A DNA stretch of 64,000 nucleotides. Source: Sphingomonas sp. KRR8. Its GTDB lineage: Bacteria > Pseudomonadota > Alphaproteobacteria > Sphingomonadales > Sphingomonadaceae. Location of the stretch: NCBI RefSeq assembly GCF_023559245.1, contig NZ_CP097462.1:124001-188000 (forward strand), read 5' to 3'. Every line of letters starts with the position of its first letter. The first letter of the stretch is position 1. The notes under the pieces were generated by a model. That model was not told the DNA's origin. It saw only the letters and a program-made list of their open reading frames with translations, and did not search any database. The position numbers and the translations under genes were made by a program. This document shows positions 57,041-64,000 of the stretch, one piece after another.

Positions 57041-57696
57041 CTGCGAGGAACCCGATAACCCTCGCCGCGCACCGTCTCGATCGTTTCACGCCCAAGCTTG
57101 CCGCGCAGATTGTGGATGTGAACCTCGATCGCGTTGCTCTCAATCTCGTCTTGCCAGCCGTAGAGTCTTTCCTCGAGCTGGGCTCGGGACAGCACTCGTC
57201 CCTGCTGCTCCATGAGCGTTTCCAAAATGGTGAATTCTCGGCGGGACAAGGAGACGGGAGAGCCTGCCTTCATCAACTCCCGTGTCGCGGGATCGAGTTG
57301 TAGGTCGCGCCATTCGAGCATTGCCGACACTCGTCCCTGCTGTCGCCGAGAGAGAGCACGCAGGCGAGCGGCAAGCTCGTCGAGGTCGAAAGGTTTGCCG
57401 AGATAGTCGTCGGCCCCACCATCAAGGCCGTTGATGCGGTCCCGGGTCGCGTTCCGCGCGGTCAACAGCAGCACGGGGACGGCGAGATCCGATTTTCGCC
57501 AGTCGGAGAGAAGATCCAGCCCGGAGCCATCCGGGAGCGTCAGATCGAGGACGACGGCATCGTAATTCCAGTCGAGGACGGCCGTCCGTGCGTCAGCAAT
57601 CGTTGCGACGGGGTCAACCGTGAAGCCGGCGAGCATCAGGCCCGTCTCCAAGGCTTCGCGGAGCACTTCGTCATCCTCGACGACCAAGACTTTCAT
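57037..57696 (-). CDS. OmpR-family response regulator
   Basis: A 219-residue regulator. The receiver domain has the acidic pocket EDDE, phosphoacceptor Asp in VVLDLTLPDGSG, Thr in LLLTARNA and Lys in YLGKPFDLDEL. The C-terminal winged helix (about 125-215) has LSRREFTILETL and the recognition helix IESNAIEVHIHNLRGKLG. ATG 57696 is preferred (MKVLVVEDDE). The PmrA/BasR-QseB branch would fit the CTTAAG boxes found in front of the module's two units. Confidence 0.92.
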   Translation of the reverse strand: MKVLVVEDDEVLREALETGLMLAGFTVDPVATIADARTAVLDWNYDAVVLDLTLPDGSGLDLLSDWRKSDLAVPVLLLTARNATRDRINGLDGGADDYLGKPFDLDELAARLRALSRRQQGRVSAMLEWRDLQLDPATRELMKAGSPVSLSRREFTILETLMEQQGRVLSRAQLEERLYGWQDEIESNAIEVHIHNLRGKLGRETIETVRGEGYRVPRR

Positions 57697-57736
57697 TCGG
57701 CTTCGCTCATGTTGGTCTCGCCGCTGCAAGGCTCGG

Positions 57737-57753
57737 CTTAAGGCTGACTTAAG
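57737..57753. promoter_or_regulatory. PmrA-box-like site between the regulator and dsbA-like gene
   Basis: CTTAAG (57737-57742), five bases (GCTGA) and CTTAAG (57748-57753) exactly match the spacing and consensus YTTAAK-N5-YTTAAK. It lies 41 bp upstream of the divergent regulator's ATG (57696) and 65-81 bp upstream of the CPYC DsbA gene (57818), so it could serve either or both. Confidence 0.65.
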
Positions 57754-57817
57754 CTCAACGGTCTCGTTTCGCGAGCACCAACGGCCGATTAGGCCGACCT
57801 TCGACGGGAGCTAGATC

Positions 57818-58519
57818 ATGAAGACCCTTCTTGCGGGCGCCGCCCTGATCCTTGCAGGTTCAATGTCGGGAATGGCTCTCTCCGGTGAAGGCTTCGTGGC
57901 AGCCGTGCCAAGCAAGTCAGCCGTGCCTCCGACAGCCGAAGCAGATATCGAGGCGACGAAACGCGCTTTCCTCGACGACGCGGTAGCTCCGCAGGTGAAG
58001 CCGGCCAATTACGACGTCACGATCGTTGAATACGCCGACTATCAATGCCCCTACTGTCGCACAGCGCACGATGCGTTGGTCAAGCTCGCTGCGACCGACA
58101 AAAAGGTCCGGATAATCTTCCGCGACTGGCCGATATTCGGCCCTCAATCTCAGCGGGCGGCTCGCTTGGCCATCGCCAGCCAATGGCAAGGGAAATTTCT
58201 AGCCTACCAAGATGCTCTCATGAAAACGCCGCGGCCGCTGACGGAGGAGTCGATCAGGGCCGCTGCGGCCAAAGCTGGCGTGGACTGGACCAAGCTCGAG
58301 GCCGACCTCAAACGACGCCAACCTGAGATCGAGGCTCTCCTTGATCGCAACGACAATCAGGCGATGCAGCTCGGTCTTGAAGGTACGCCCGGCTTCATCA
58401 TCGGTGATCGACTTTACTCGGGGGGCATGAACCTAGCCGGGCTCAAGGAGGCCGTGGCGCAAGTGCGTAAGTCAGGTGGCAAGAAGGGTCTGGTTCCTGT
58501 CACGCCGCAAGGCATCTGA
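57818..58519 (+). CDS. DsbA-like thioredoxin-fold protein (CPYC)
   Basis: A 233-residue exported thiol oxidoreductase: signal peptide about 1-22, an alpha-rich dimer-type linker, then DYQCPYCRTAHDAL (CPYC active site), IIFRDWPIFG and cis-Pro GTPGFIIGD. CPYC and the length resemble ScsC/DsbG-like isomerases more than classical DsbA. It is 8 bp upstream of the ScsB-like gene, as in the scs copper-stress operons, which keep ScsC reduced. Confidence 0.87.
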   Translation: MKTLLAGAALILAGSMSGMALSGEGFVAAVPSKSAVPPTAEADIEATKRAFLDDAVAPQVKPANYDVTIVEYADYQCPYCRTAHDALVKLAATDKKVRIIFRDWPIFGPQSQRAARLAIASQWQGKFLAYQDALMKTPRPLTEESIRAAAAKAGVDWTKLEADLKRRQPEIEALLDRNDNQAMQLGLEGTPGFIIGDRLYSGGMNLAGLKEAVAQVRKSGGKKGLVPVTPQGI

Positions 58520-58526
58520 GATCGTC

Positions 58527-60656
58527 ATGCGGCTGCTGCTCGCGATCACTTTGCTCCTCTGGCCGGCCGCTGCGATGGCTCGCGAACAGCATATCGCAGT
58601 ATCCCTGCTGACAAGTTCGGGCGAGCCCCGGGCGGGAGGCAGCGTCACCTTCGGATTACGCTTCGAACCGCAGCCGGGCTGGCACGGCTACTGGACGAAC
58701 CCCGGAGACAGCGGTCTCGCACCTCAGGTCGTATGGAGCGCACCCGGAGGGCTGCGTTTCGATCCCCTGCGGCATCCAGCGCCAACGATCCTTCAGGTCG
58801 CTGGAATCACCAGCTTCGTTCATGCGGGATCGCATGTCCTGCTGACGTCAGTGCATATGCCTGCGTCGCTAACGACAGGGTCGAGCGTTCCGGTGAGCGC
58901 GGCGATTAGTTGGCTTGCCTGTTCCGAGACACTTTGTGTGCCCGAGCATGCCACACTCACGACTGTACTTACTGTCGGTAAAGGAACGCCGGGCGCCGAC
59001 GCGACATTGATCAGTCAAGCACAGGCTGATCTCCCGAGGGTCGTTCCCACGCCTGTCCCGTTCGAACGCCGTGGTCGCACCCTGCGCATGCCCCTGCCGG
59101 CCAGGCTGCATTTGCAAGGCGATCGAACGCAATTCTTCCCCGATCGGAATGGCTATTTTGACGCGTCGACCACACGAGTGGAGGACGGCGTTCTTCACGC
59201 AAGCCTTTCAGGCTCGTTGCCGGCGGCGATTACGGGCGTGCTGGCGGACGGTCGGCAGGCCTATCGCGTTCGCCTCACCCCGGTCGTCGAGGCGAGCTCC
59301 AACGCGAAAGCACCTGCGCCCGTCCCCGCGTCGACATCGGCACTGCCTCCCCAAGCTTCGCAAGAGCAAGGCGCCCAACCTCAAGTCTCATACTACGATC
59401 ACGATGAAGCCGGACGGAGAGCGCTTCCCCCGTCTTCGGGCAGCTTAATCGCGCCGCCGGTCGGGTCGCTCGCTGTTGCCGTGCTCCTGGCGCTCTTGGG
59501 TGGTCTGTTGCTCAATCTGATGCCCTGCGTGTTCCCTATCCTCAGCCTCAAGGCGCTGGGGCTCGCGCGGTCTGGTGGAACGAGCGGGGAAGCATGGATT
59601 GAGGCAATGGGCTACACGGCCGGTGCGCTCTTCGGCACGGGCGCCCTAGGCCTGTTGCTGGTTGTTCTGCAGCGAACAGGCTTGGAAATTGGCTGGTCAT
59701 TCCAGCTGCAGCATCCGGCGACGATCCTAGGCCTGTTTCTGCTCTCCGTTGCGATAACCCTCAATCTTGCCGGCCTTTTCGAGCTGCCCGCCGTGTCCAT
59801 CGAAAGCAAACGAGCGCCCGGCGCGTTCGCCTCGGGGGCGTTGGCGGCCTTCGTAGCGACGCCGTGCAGCGGACCGTTCATGGCGGCGGCATTGGGTTCA
59901 GCGATGCTTCTTCCGATCGGAGGCGCGCTGCTAGTCTTCCTGGCTTTGGGTCTTGGTCTCTCACTGCCGTTTCTCGCCATCGCCTTTGTGCCGCCTGTTC
60001 GTCGGCTGCTGCCGCGACCGAGGCCATGGATGGCGACTTTCCGACGCATTCTGGCGCTCCCCATGCTCGCGACGTCTGTGGCCTTGGTGTGGCTGATTGG
60101 GCGCCAGGGCGGCACGACGGCCATGACCCTTGCTATCGGACTGGCGGCCATCGTGGGCACAGCCACGTGGTGGATGGGCCTTCGGCAGGCCGGAGGGCGG
60201 CCACGACCCTGGCTTCCGCTGTTGCCCGCCGCCTTGGCCATGACCCTGCTCATTTCGGCTTCACCGATCAGATCCGCAGACTTTGTCAGCGTGGCAGCCA
60301 CGGCGGGCAGCGAGCCATTCTCTGAAGCGCGCCTCGCCGAGTTGCGGCGACAGGGCAGGCCTGTCTTCGTGGACTTCACGGCCGATTGGTGCCTCACCTG
60401 CCAGGTCAACGAGAAGGTGGCCATTGACCGCTCAGAAACCCGGGCGGCGTTCGATCGCGCGGGTGTGATCACTTTGCGTGGCGATTGGACGAATGGCGAC
60501 CCCGCCTTGACCCGTTTCCTTGCCAAAAACGGCCGAAACAGCATTCCTTTCTACCTTTTCGTACGCCCGGGGCAGAGGCCTGAACTGCTTCCCCAGCTGC
60601 TAACGCCTACGATGCTCATTGAGCGAGCCGAAGCCAGGCCCTTGACGGTCCATTAG
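58527..60656 (+). CDS. ScsB/DsbD-like membrane thiol reductase
   Basis: A 709-residue thiol-disulfide relay. After a signal peptide (about 1-19) there is a periplasmic DsbD-alpha-like domain, then 8 membrane helices (about 320-560; LLNLMPCVFPILSLKAL and VATPCSGPFMAAALGS carry the two relay cysteines), and a C-terminal thioredoxin domain with FTADWCLTCQVNEKV (CLTC). It should pass electrons from cytoplasmic thioredoxin to the CPYC partner. ATG 58527 is chosen; the operon partner ends 8 bp upstream. Confidence 0.88.
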   Translation: MRLLLAITLLLWPAAAMAREQHIAVSLLTSSGEPRAGGSVTFGLRFEPQPGWHGYWTNPGDSGLAPQVVWSAPGGLRFDPLRHPAPTILQVAGITSFVHAGSHVLLTSVHMPASLTTGSSVPVSAAISWLACSETLCVPEHATLTTVLTVGKGTPGADATLISQAQADLPRVVPTPVPFERRGRTLRMPLPARLHLQGDRTQFFPDRNGYFDASTTRVEDGVLHASLSGSLPAAITGVLADGRQAYRVRLTPVVEASSNAKAPAPVPASTSALPPQASQEQGAQPQVSYYDHDEAGRRALPPSSGSLIAPPVGSLAVAVLLALLGGLLLNLMPCVFPILSLKALGLARSGGTSGEAWIEAMGYTAGALFGTGALGLLLVVLQRTGLEIGWSFQLQHPATILGLFLLSVAITLNLAGLFELPAVSIESKRAPGAFASGALAAFVATPCSGPFMAAALGSAMLLPIGGALLVFLALGLGLSLPFLAIAFVPPVRRLLPRPRPWMATFRRILALPMLATSVALVWLIGRQGGTTAMTLAIGLAAIVGTATWWMGLRQAGGRPRPWLPLLPAALAMTLLISASPIRSADFVSVAATAGSEPFSEARLAELRRQGRPVFVDFTADWCLTCQVNEKVAIDRSETRAAFDRAGVITLRGDWTNGDPALTRFLAKNGRNSIPFYLFVRPGQRPELLPQLLTPTMLIERAEARPLTVH

Positions 60657-60677
60657 AACATGCTAAATAAGCGTTCT
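60642..60677 (+). promoter_or_regulatory. Promoter and operator of the BigR/SqrR-type regulator operon
   Basis: TTGACG (60642-60647) and TAAATA (60664-60669) with a 16-bp spacer. An inverted repeat AGAAC (60655-60659) / GTTCT (60673-60677) spans the -10, as expected for a BigR-type repressor that blocks the -10 region of its own operon. Confidence 0.55.
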
Positions 60678-60692
60678 CTTATGGAGTGACGC

Positions 60693-61028
60693 ATGGACGT
60701 TGAATTGCTGGCTAGGTTTGGCGCGCAGGCTGAGAAGGCGGTGGGTCTCCTCAAATCGATGGCCAACGAATGTCGGCTGCTGGTGCTTTGCCACCTTGCC
60801 GCCGAGGGCGAACTTTCGGTCAGTGAGCTTCAGGACCGGGTGGGCCTAGGACAATCGGCGTTGTCTCAGCATCTCGCCAAGCTGCGCGATGAGGGGCTCG
60901 TCGCCACCCGCAAGGAATCGCAAACGGTTTTCTACCGCGTTTGCGACCCTAAGGCGCAGCAACTCCTTGCCCTCCTTCACGATCTTTTCTGTCCCGATCT
61001 CGGGACGTCGAATTCACGCAGGAGCTAG
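60693..61028 (+). CDS. ArsR-family persulfide sensor (BigR/SqrR-like)
   Basis: A 111-residue winged-helix repressor. The recognition helix is VGLGQSALSQHLAKLRDEGLV. Cys33 (VLCHLAAEG) and Cys100 (HDLFCPDL) are spaced as the two redox-sensing cysteines of SqrR/BigR, which form a polysulfide bridge; Cys27 and Cys84 are additional. It heads an operon with an MBL persulfide dioxygenase, PmpAB, BLH-type phosphatase and SQR, the classic BigR regulon. Confidence 0.85.
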   Translation: MDVELLARFGAQAEKAVGLLKSMANECRLLVLCHLAAEGELSVSELQDRVGLGQSALSQHLAKLRDEGLVATRKESQTVFYRVCDPKAQQLLALLHDLFCPDLGTSNSRRS

Positions 61029-61032
61029 TCTG

Positions 61033-61974
61033 ATGACCACCGCTTCCGTCAACGACCGACATATCGATAACGCCGCCTCCCAAGTCGCCGACGTCCTGCA
61101 TGGCGAACTCCGCGCTCCGCAGGTGAAGGCCTTCTTCGACGAGCCGACGTTCACCGTCAGCTACGTCGTCAGCGATGCTGCGACCGGGCGCGCTGCGATC
61201 ATCGACAGCGTCTGGAACTTCGACCAGGCTTCCGGCCGCACCAGCTTCGATAGCGCTGACAAGATCGTCGCCTACGTGCGGGAGCAGGGGCTCACGGTCG
61301 ACTGGATCCTTGAGACCCACGCTCATGCCGACCATCTCTCGGCCGCTCCCTACCTGCAGGAACAGCTCGGCGGAAAGCTGGCCATCGGGCGCGAGATCGT
61401 CACGGTGCAGGGCGTCTTCGGCAAGATCTTCAACGAGGGCACGCAGTTCGCGCGTGACGGATCGCAGTTCGATCGGTTGCTCGACGATGGCGACGTCCTC
61501 GACATCGGCGGCATCCCGCTGATCGCGCTGCATGTGCCCGGCCACACGCCGGCCGACATGGCCTATGTCGTCGGCGACGCCCTGTTCACGGGCGATACCA
61601 TGTTCATGCCGGACTATGGTTCGGCGCGCGCCGATTTCCCAGGTGGCGACGCGCGGCAGCTTTACCGCTCGGTTCGCCGGCTGATGCAGCTGCCGGACGA
61701 AACGCGCGTGTTCCTGTGCCACGACTACAAGGCACCCAATCGTGACGAGTTCGTGTGGGAAACCACCATGCTCGCCGAGCGCACGGGCAACGTTCACATC
61801 CATGAGGGCGTGAGCGAGGACGACTTCGTCGCAATGCGCACCCAGCGCGATGCGACATTGTCGATGCCCAAGCTCATCCTGCCCTCGCTGCAGGTAAACA
61901 TGCGCGGCGGTCACCTGCCGGAGCCGGACGACAATGGCGTCCGCTACCTCAAGCAGCCGATCAATCTGCTATGA
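61033..61974 (+). CDS. blh: MBL-fold persulfide dioxygenase-like (Blh)
   Basis: A 313-residue metallo-beta-lactamase-fold enzyme of the ETHE1/Blh type that oxidises glutathione persulfide to sulfite. The metal motif is [11 protein letters not shown] (HxHxDH), with downstream [18 protein letters not shown] and LCHDYKA. The start at ATG 61033 is supported by position 5 bp after the regulator. The C-terminal segment IL(P)SLQVNMRGG is typical. It overlaps pmpA by 4 bases. Confidence 0.88.
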   Translation: MTTASVNDRHIDNAASQVADVLHGELRAPQVKAFFDEPTFTVSYVVSDAATGRAAIIDSVWNFDQASGRTSFDSADKIVAYVREQGLTVDWILETHAHADHLSAAPYLQEQLGGKLAIGREIVTVQGVFGKIFNEGTQFARDGSQFDRLLDDGDVLDIGGIPLIALHVPGHTPADMAYVVGDALFTGDTMFMPDYGSARADFPGGDARQLYRSVRRLMQLPDETRVFLCHDYKAPNRDEFVWETTMLAERTGNVHIHEGVSEDDFVAMRTQRDATLSMPKLILPSLQVNMRGGHLPEPDDNGVRYLKQPINLL

Positions 61975-62408
61975 GCAGCATCTTCGCCAATGCGCAGCCG
62001 CTCCATGGTCTAGTCGGCGGCGTCCTGATCGGCCTTGCCGCAGCGCTGATGCTGCTCGGAGCCGGCCGGATTGCCGGCGTGTCGGGCATCACCGCGCGCG
62101 CCACCGGGCTGGCTGAAAGCGGCATGTCGCGCAGCAGTGCGTGGCTGTTTCTCATGGGCCTGCCGCTGGGTGCCATCCTCGCGGCAGCCGCCATGGGTAC
62201 GCAGAAGGCATCGTTCGCACCTTGGCCAGTGCTTGCAATTGCCGGGCTACTGGTAGGTATCGGCACGCGGGTCGGCAGCGGGTGCACCAGTGGTCACGGC
62301 GTGTGTGGCGTGAGCCGGTTATCAGCTCGCTCGATGGTTGCCACGGCGACCTTCATGGCCGCCGGCATTGCCACTGTCGCCATCACGACCATCCTGGGAG
62401 CTCGGTGA
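61971..62408 (+). CDS. pmpA: YeeE/YedE-family sulfur transporter subunit PmpA
   Basis: A 145-residue membrane protein, half of a split YeeE/YedE transporter. It has about four hydrophobic helices and the conserved cysteine-containing loop [19 protein letters not shown], where thiols relay sulfur. ATG overlaps the blh stop by 4 bases, and its own stop overlaps pmpB by one base (TGATG). Confidence 0.85.
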   Translation: MSSIFANAQPLHGLVGGVLIGLAAALMLLGAGRIAGVSGITARATGLAESGMSRSSAWLFLMGLPLGAILAAAAMGTQKASFAPWPVLAIAGLLVGIGTRVGSGCTSGHGVCGVSRLSARSMVATATFMAAGIATVAITTILGAR

Positions 62409-62848
62409 TGGACCGTTTACGGCACCTTCTGCCACCGTTGCTGTCCGGCGCATTGTTCGGCGGCGGGCTCACTATCGGCGGGATGACCGACCCGGCACGG
62501 GTGCGCGGCTTCCTCGACCTGTTCGGCTCGTGGGACCCCACGCTGGCCTTTGTCATGGGAGGCGCGGTGATCGTCATGGCGATCGCTTGGAGTTTGCAGG
62601 CGCGCATGGCGCGTCCGCTCTTCGGTGAACGCTTCGCTTTGCCGGACCGCACCGACTTCGACGGTAAGCTGATCACCGGCTCTGCGCTGTTCGGGATCGG
62701 CTGGGGCCTTGGGGGCCTCTGCCCCGGTCCGGCCATCGCCTCGCTGGCTCTGGCTCCGGCCGCCGTCTTCCCGTTCGTCGGGGCCATGATTCTCGGAATG
62801 GCCCTTCATCGCCTCCTGGAAACGGGCGCCGCTCGCGTCCAAGCATAA
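62408..62848 (+). CDS. pmpB: YeeE/YedE-family sulfur transporter subunit PmpB
   Basis: A 146-residue membrane protein, the second half of the pair. It includes LSGALFGGGLTIGGMTDPARVRGFLDLFGSWDPTLAFVMGG and IGWGLGGLCPGPAIASLA, in which the Cys-Pro-Gly motif matches the YedE relay cysteine. It starts at ATG 62408, overlapping the pmpA stop; longer in-frame upstream readings lie in pmpA and are not used. Confidence 0.85.
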   Translation: MDRLRHLLPPLLSGALFGGGLTIGGMTDPARVRGFLDLFGSWDPTLAFVMGGAVIVMAIAWSLQARMARPLFGERFALPDRTDFDGKLITGSALFGIGWGLGGLCPGPAIASLALAPAAVFPFVGAMILGMALHRLLETGAARVQA

Positions 62849-62860
62849 GGAATCTGATCC

Positions 62861-63295
62861 ATGAAGCTTGCCGTCCTAACCCCCAACGTTTCAGTTCTCG
62901 CGCAGCCCTCGCCGGATGACATCGCTGGCCTTGGACAGCGCGGCTACCGCTCGATCATCGGTAATCGTCCGGAGGGCGAGAGCGAGGATCAACCCGCATG
63001 GGCCGATCTGCAGGCGGCTGCGGCAAAGGCCGATTTGAGTGCCCTGCAGATCCCCGTCGTGATGGGGCAGATTACCGACGATCAGATTGCCCATTTCCGC
63101 GAGGCGCTCGACACGCTGCCAAAGCCGATTGCGGTCTTTTGCCGCAGCGGCACCCGCGCGGCCCTAATGTGGGCGCTGGCCAATCAGGCCAATCTGACCG
63201 CCGATGAGCGGATCGGGATCGCAGCCAAGGAGGGTTACGATCTTGAGCCCTTCCGCCAGCGCCTGTCGCGGGAGACCAACAATGCTGAAGCATGA
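62861..63295 (+). CDS. BLH-type phosphatase / sulfurtransferase-like protein
   Basis: A 144-residue protein of the TIGR01244 / beta-lactamase-hydrolase-associated phosphatase group, related to dual-specificity phosphatases and rhodanese-like domains. The P-loop FCRSGTRAALMWAL (C-X5-R) is at about residues 96-102. In other bacteria this domain is fused to the N-terminus of Blh; here it is a separate gene of the same operon. Its final 14 bases overlap the SQR gene. Confidence 0.82.
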   Translation: MKLAVLTPNVSVLAQPSPDDIAGLGQRGYRSIIGNRPEGESEDQPAWADLQAAAAKADLSALQIPVVMGQITDDQIAHFREALDTLPKPIAVFCRSGTRAALMWALANQANLTADERIGIAAKEGYDLEPFRQRLSRETNNAEA

Positions 63296-64000
63296 TGTTG
63301 TGATCATCGGCGGCGGTGCAGGCGGCCTTGCCGCTGCCGCGTCCCTGCTCCGGCGCGACCCGGAACTCGACATCGCTGTCATCGAGCCGCGCGAGTTTCA
63401 CGATTACCAGCCCGGTTACACCTTGATCGGTGCCGGCGTATTCAGCCTGTCCGATGTCCGTCGGCCCATGGCGAAAGTCATGCCGCGCGGGGTGACCTGG
63501 CTGAGAACGTCGGCCAAGAGTCTCAAGCCGAACACCAATGAAGTAGTTCTCGCGACCGGGGTGATCGTTGGCTACCGCATCCTCATCGTCGCGACTGGGA
63601 ATCGCCTCGACTTCGATGCCATCTCCGGTCTCACCGAGACACTTGGCAAGAATGGCGTCACGTCCAATTACCGGTCGGACTTGGCACCGTATACATGGGA
63701 ACTCACGCAGGGCCTGCGGACAGGTCGAGCCCTTTTCACGCAGCCACCGATGCCGATCAAATGCGCGGGGGCGCCGCAAAAGGCCATGTATCTCTCGGCC
63801 AATCATTGGGAGCGCACGTTAGTTCTCCGCAACATTGGCGTGGAGTTCCACAGCGCCGCTCCAACGATTTTCGGCGTCGCGGATTATGTACCCGCGCTCG
63901 AAGAGACGATCGAGCGCTATGGGATCGATCCATACTTTGAGAGCAATCTCGTTGCTGTCGATGGGCGGGCGCGGGTGGCCACATTTAGATCGGCCGGGGG
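63282..64000 (+). CDS. sqr: Sulfide:quinone oxidoreductase (partial, runs off window)
   Basis: The frame from ATG 63282 is open to the end of the window (about 239 codons). It starts MLKHDVVIIGGGAGGLAAAA (FAD-binding Rossmann), continues with IEPREFHDYQPGYTLIGAG (sulfide/quinone side), ILIVATGNRLDF and PPMPIKCAGAPQKAMY, whose Cys is the active-site thiol conserved in SQR. It oxidises sulfide to persulfide with electrons to quinone. It is the expected BigR-regulon member next to blh and the phosphatase. Only the N-terminal half is visible. Confidence 0.88.
   Translation, partial: MLKHDVVIIGGGAGGLAAAASLLRRDPELDIAVIEPREFHDYQPGYTLIGAGVFSLSDVRRPMAKVMPRGVTWLRTSAKSLKPNTNEVVLATGVIVGYRILIVATGNRLDFDAISGLTETLGKNGVTSNYRSDLAPYTWELTQGLRTGRALFTQPPMPIKCAGAPQKAMYLSANHWERTLVLRNIGVEFHSAAPTIFGVADYVPALEETIERYGIDPYFESNLVAVDGRARVATFRSAG

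Overview
The window is high-GC alphaproteobacterial chromosome. The ribosomal, PDH and accessory gene types suggest Sphingomonadales (Sphingomonas-like); this is inferred from gene content and protein features, not from a database match. No rRNA, tRNA or CRISPR array was seen.

The left part (1 to about 30.5 kb) is core genome. It opens with pyruvate dehydrogenase E2, a hotdog thioesterase and dihydrolipoamide dehydrogenase. A cupin and a MerR/TipAS-type regulator with a visible autoregulatory promoter follow. Next comes a contiguous str-S10-spc ribosomal run ([85 protein letters not shown]). It stops at adk, with folA convergent behind it, so the usual rpsM-rpsK-rpoA-rplQ tail is absent here. 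After folA are a GlcD-type FAD oxidase, a probable polyphosphate module (PPK2, DUF4956 membrane protein, CotH-kinase-like secreted protein, calcineurin-like phosphatase) and an Mfd-type translocase.

The accessory region starts a few bases after the mfd stop codon. A Tn7-like transposition operon (tnsA, tnsB, tnsC, tniQ, all on the minus strand) ends with its own Rho-independent terminator 145 bp from mfd. No Cas genes accompany it. The TniQ protein is long and carries several helix-turn-helix-like repeats, as expected of a TnsD-type site-specific target selector. Beyond tnsA lies an unusual convergent pair of proteins that look like RNase H-fold (DDE integrase) relatives. Each seems to have lost a different catalytic position. 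An ArsR-type regulator, an unknown protein and an MbcA/ParS-like protein follow.

From 41 kb on there is a metal-resistance island: CzcI-like protein, CzcCBA, DUF190 protein, a lysozyme-inhibitor-like lipoprotein, ZIP transporter, DUF305 protein and CzcD-like CDF exporter. After a few poorly known secreted proteins comes an envelope redox module. It holds two DsbA-like proteins, a periplasmic DsrE protein, an L,D-transpeptidase, a two-component system and a ScsB/DsbD-like reductase. PmrA-box-like CTTAAG repeats stand in front of both of its transcription units. The right edge is a persulfide/sulfide-detoxification operon (BigR/SqrR-type repressor, MBL-fold persulfide dioxygenase, PmpA, PmpB, BLH-type phosphatase/sulfurtransferase, sulfide:quinone oxidoreductase) that runs off the end of the window. 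Together the right half is an accessory block for metal, thiol and sulfide stress next to a site-specific transposition module.
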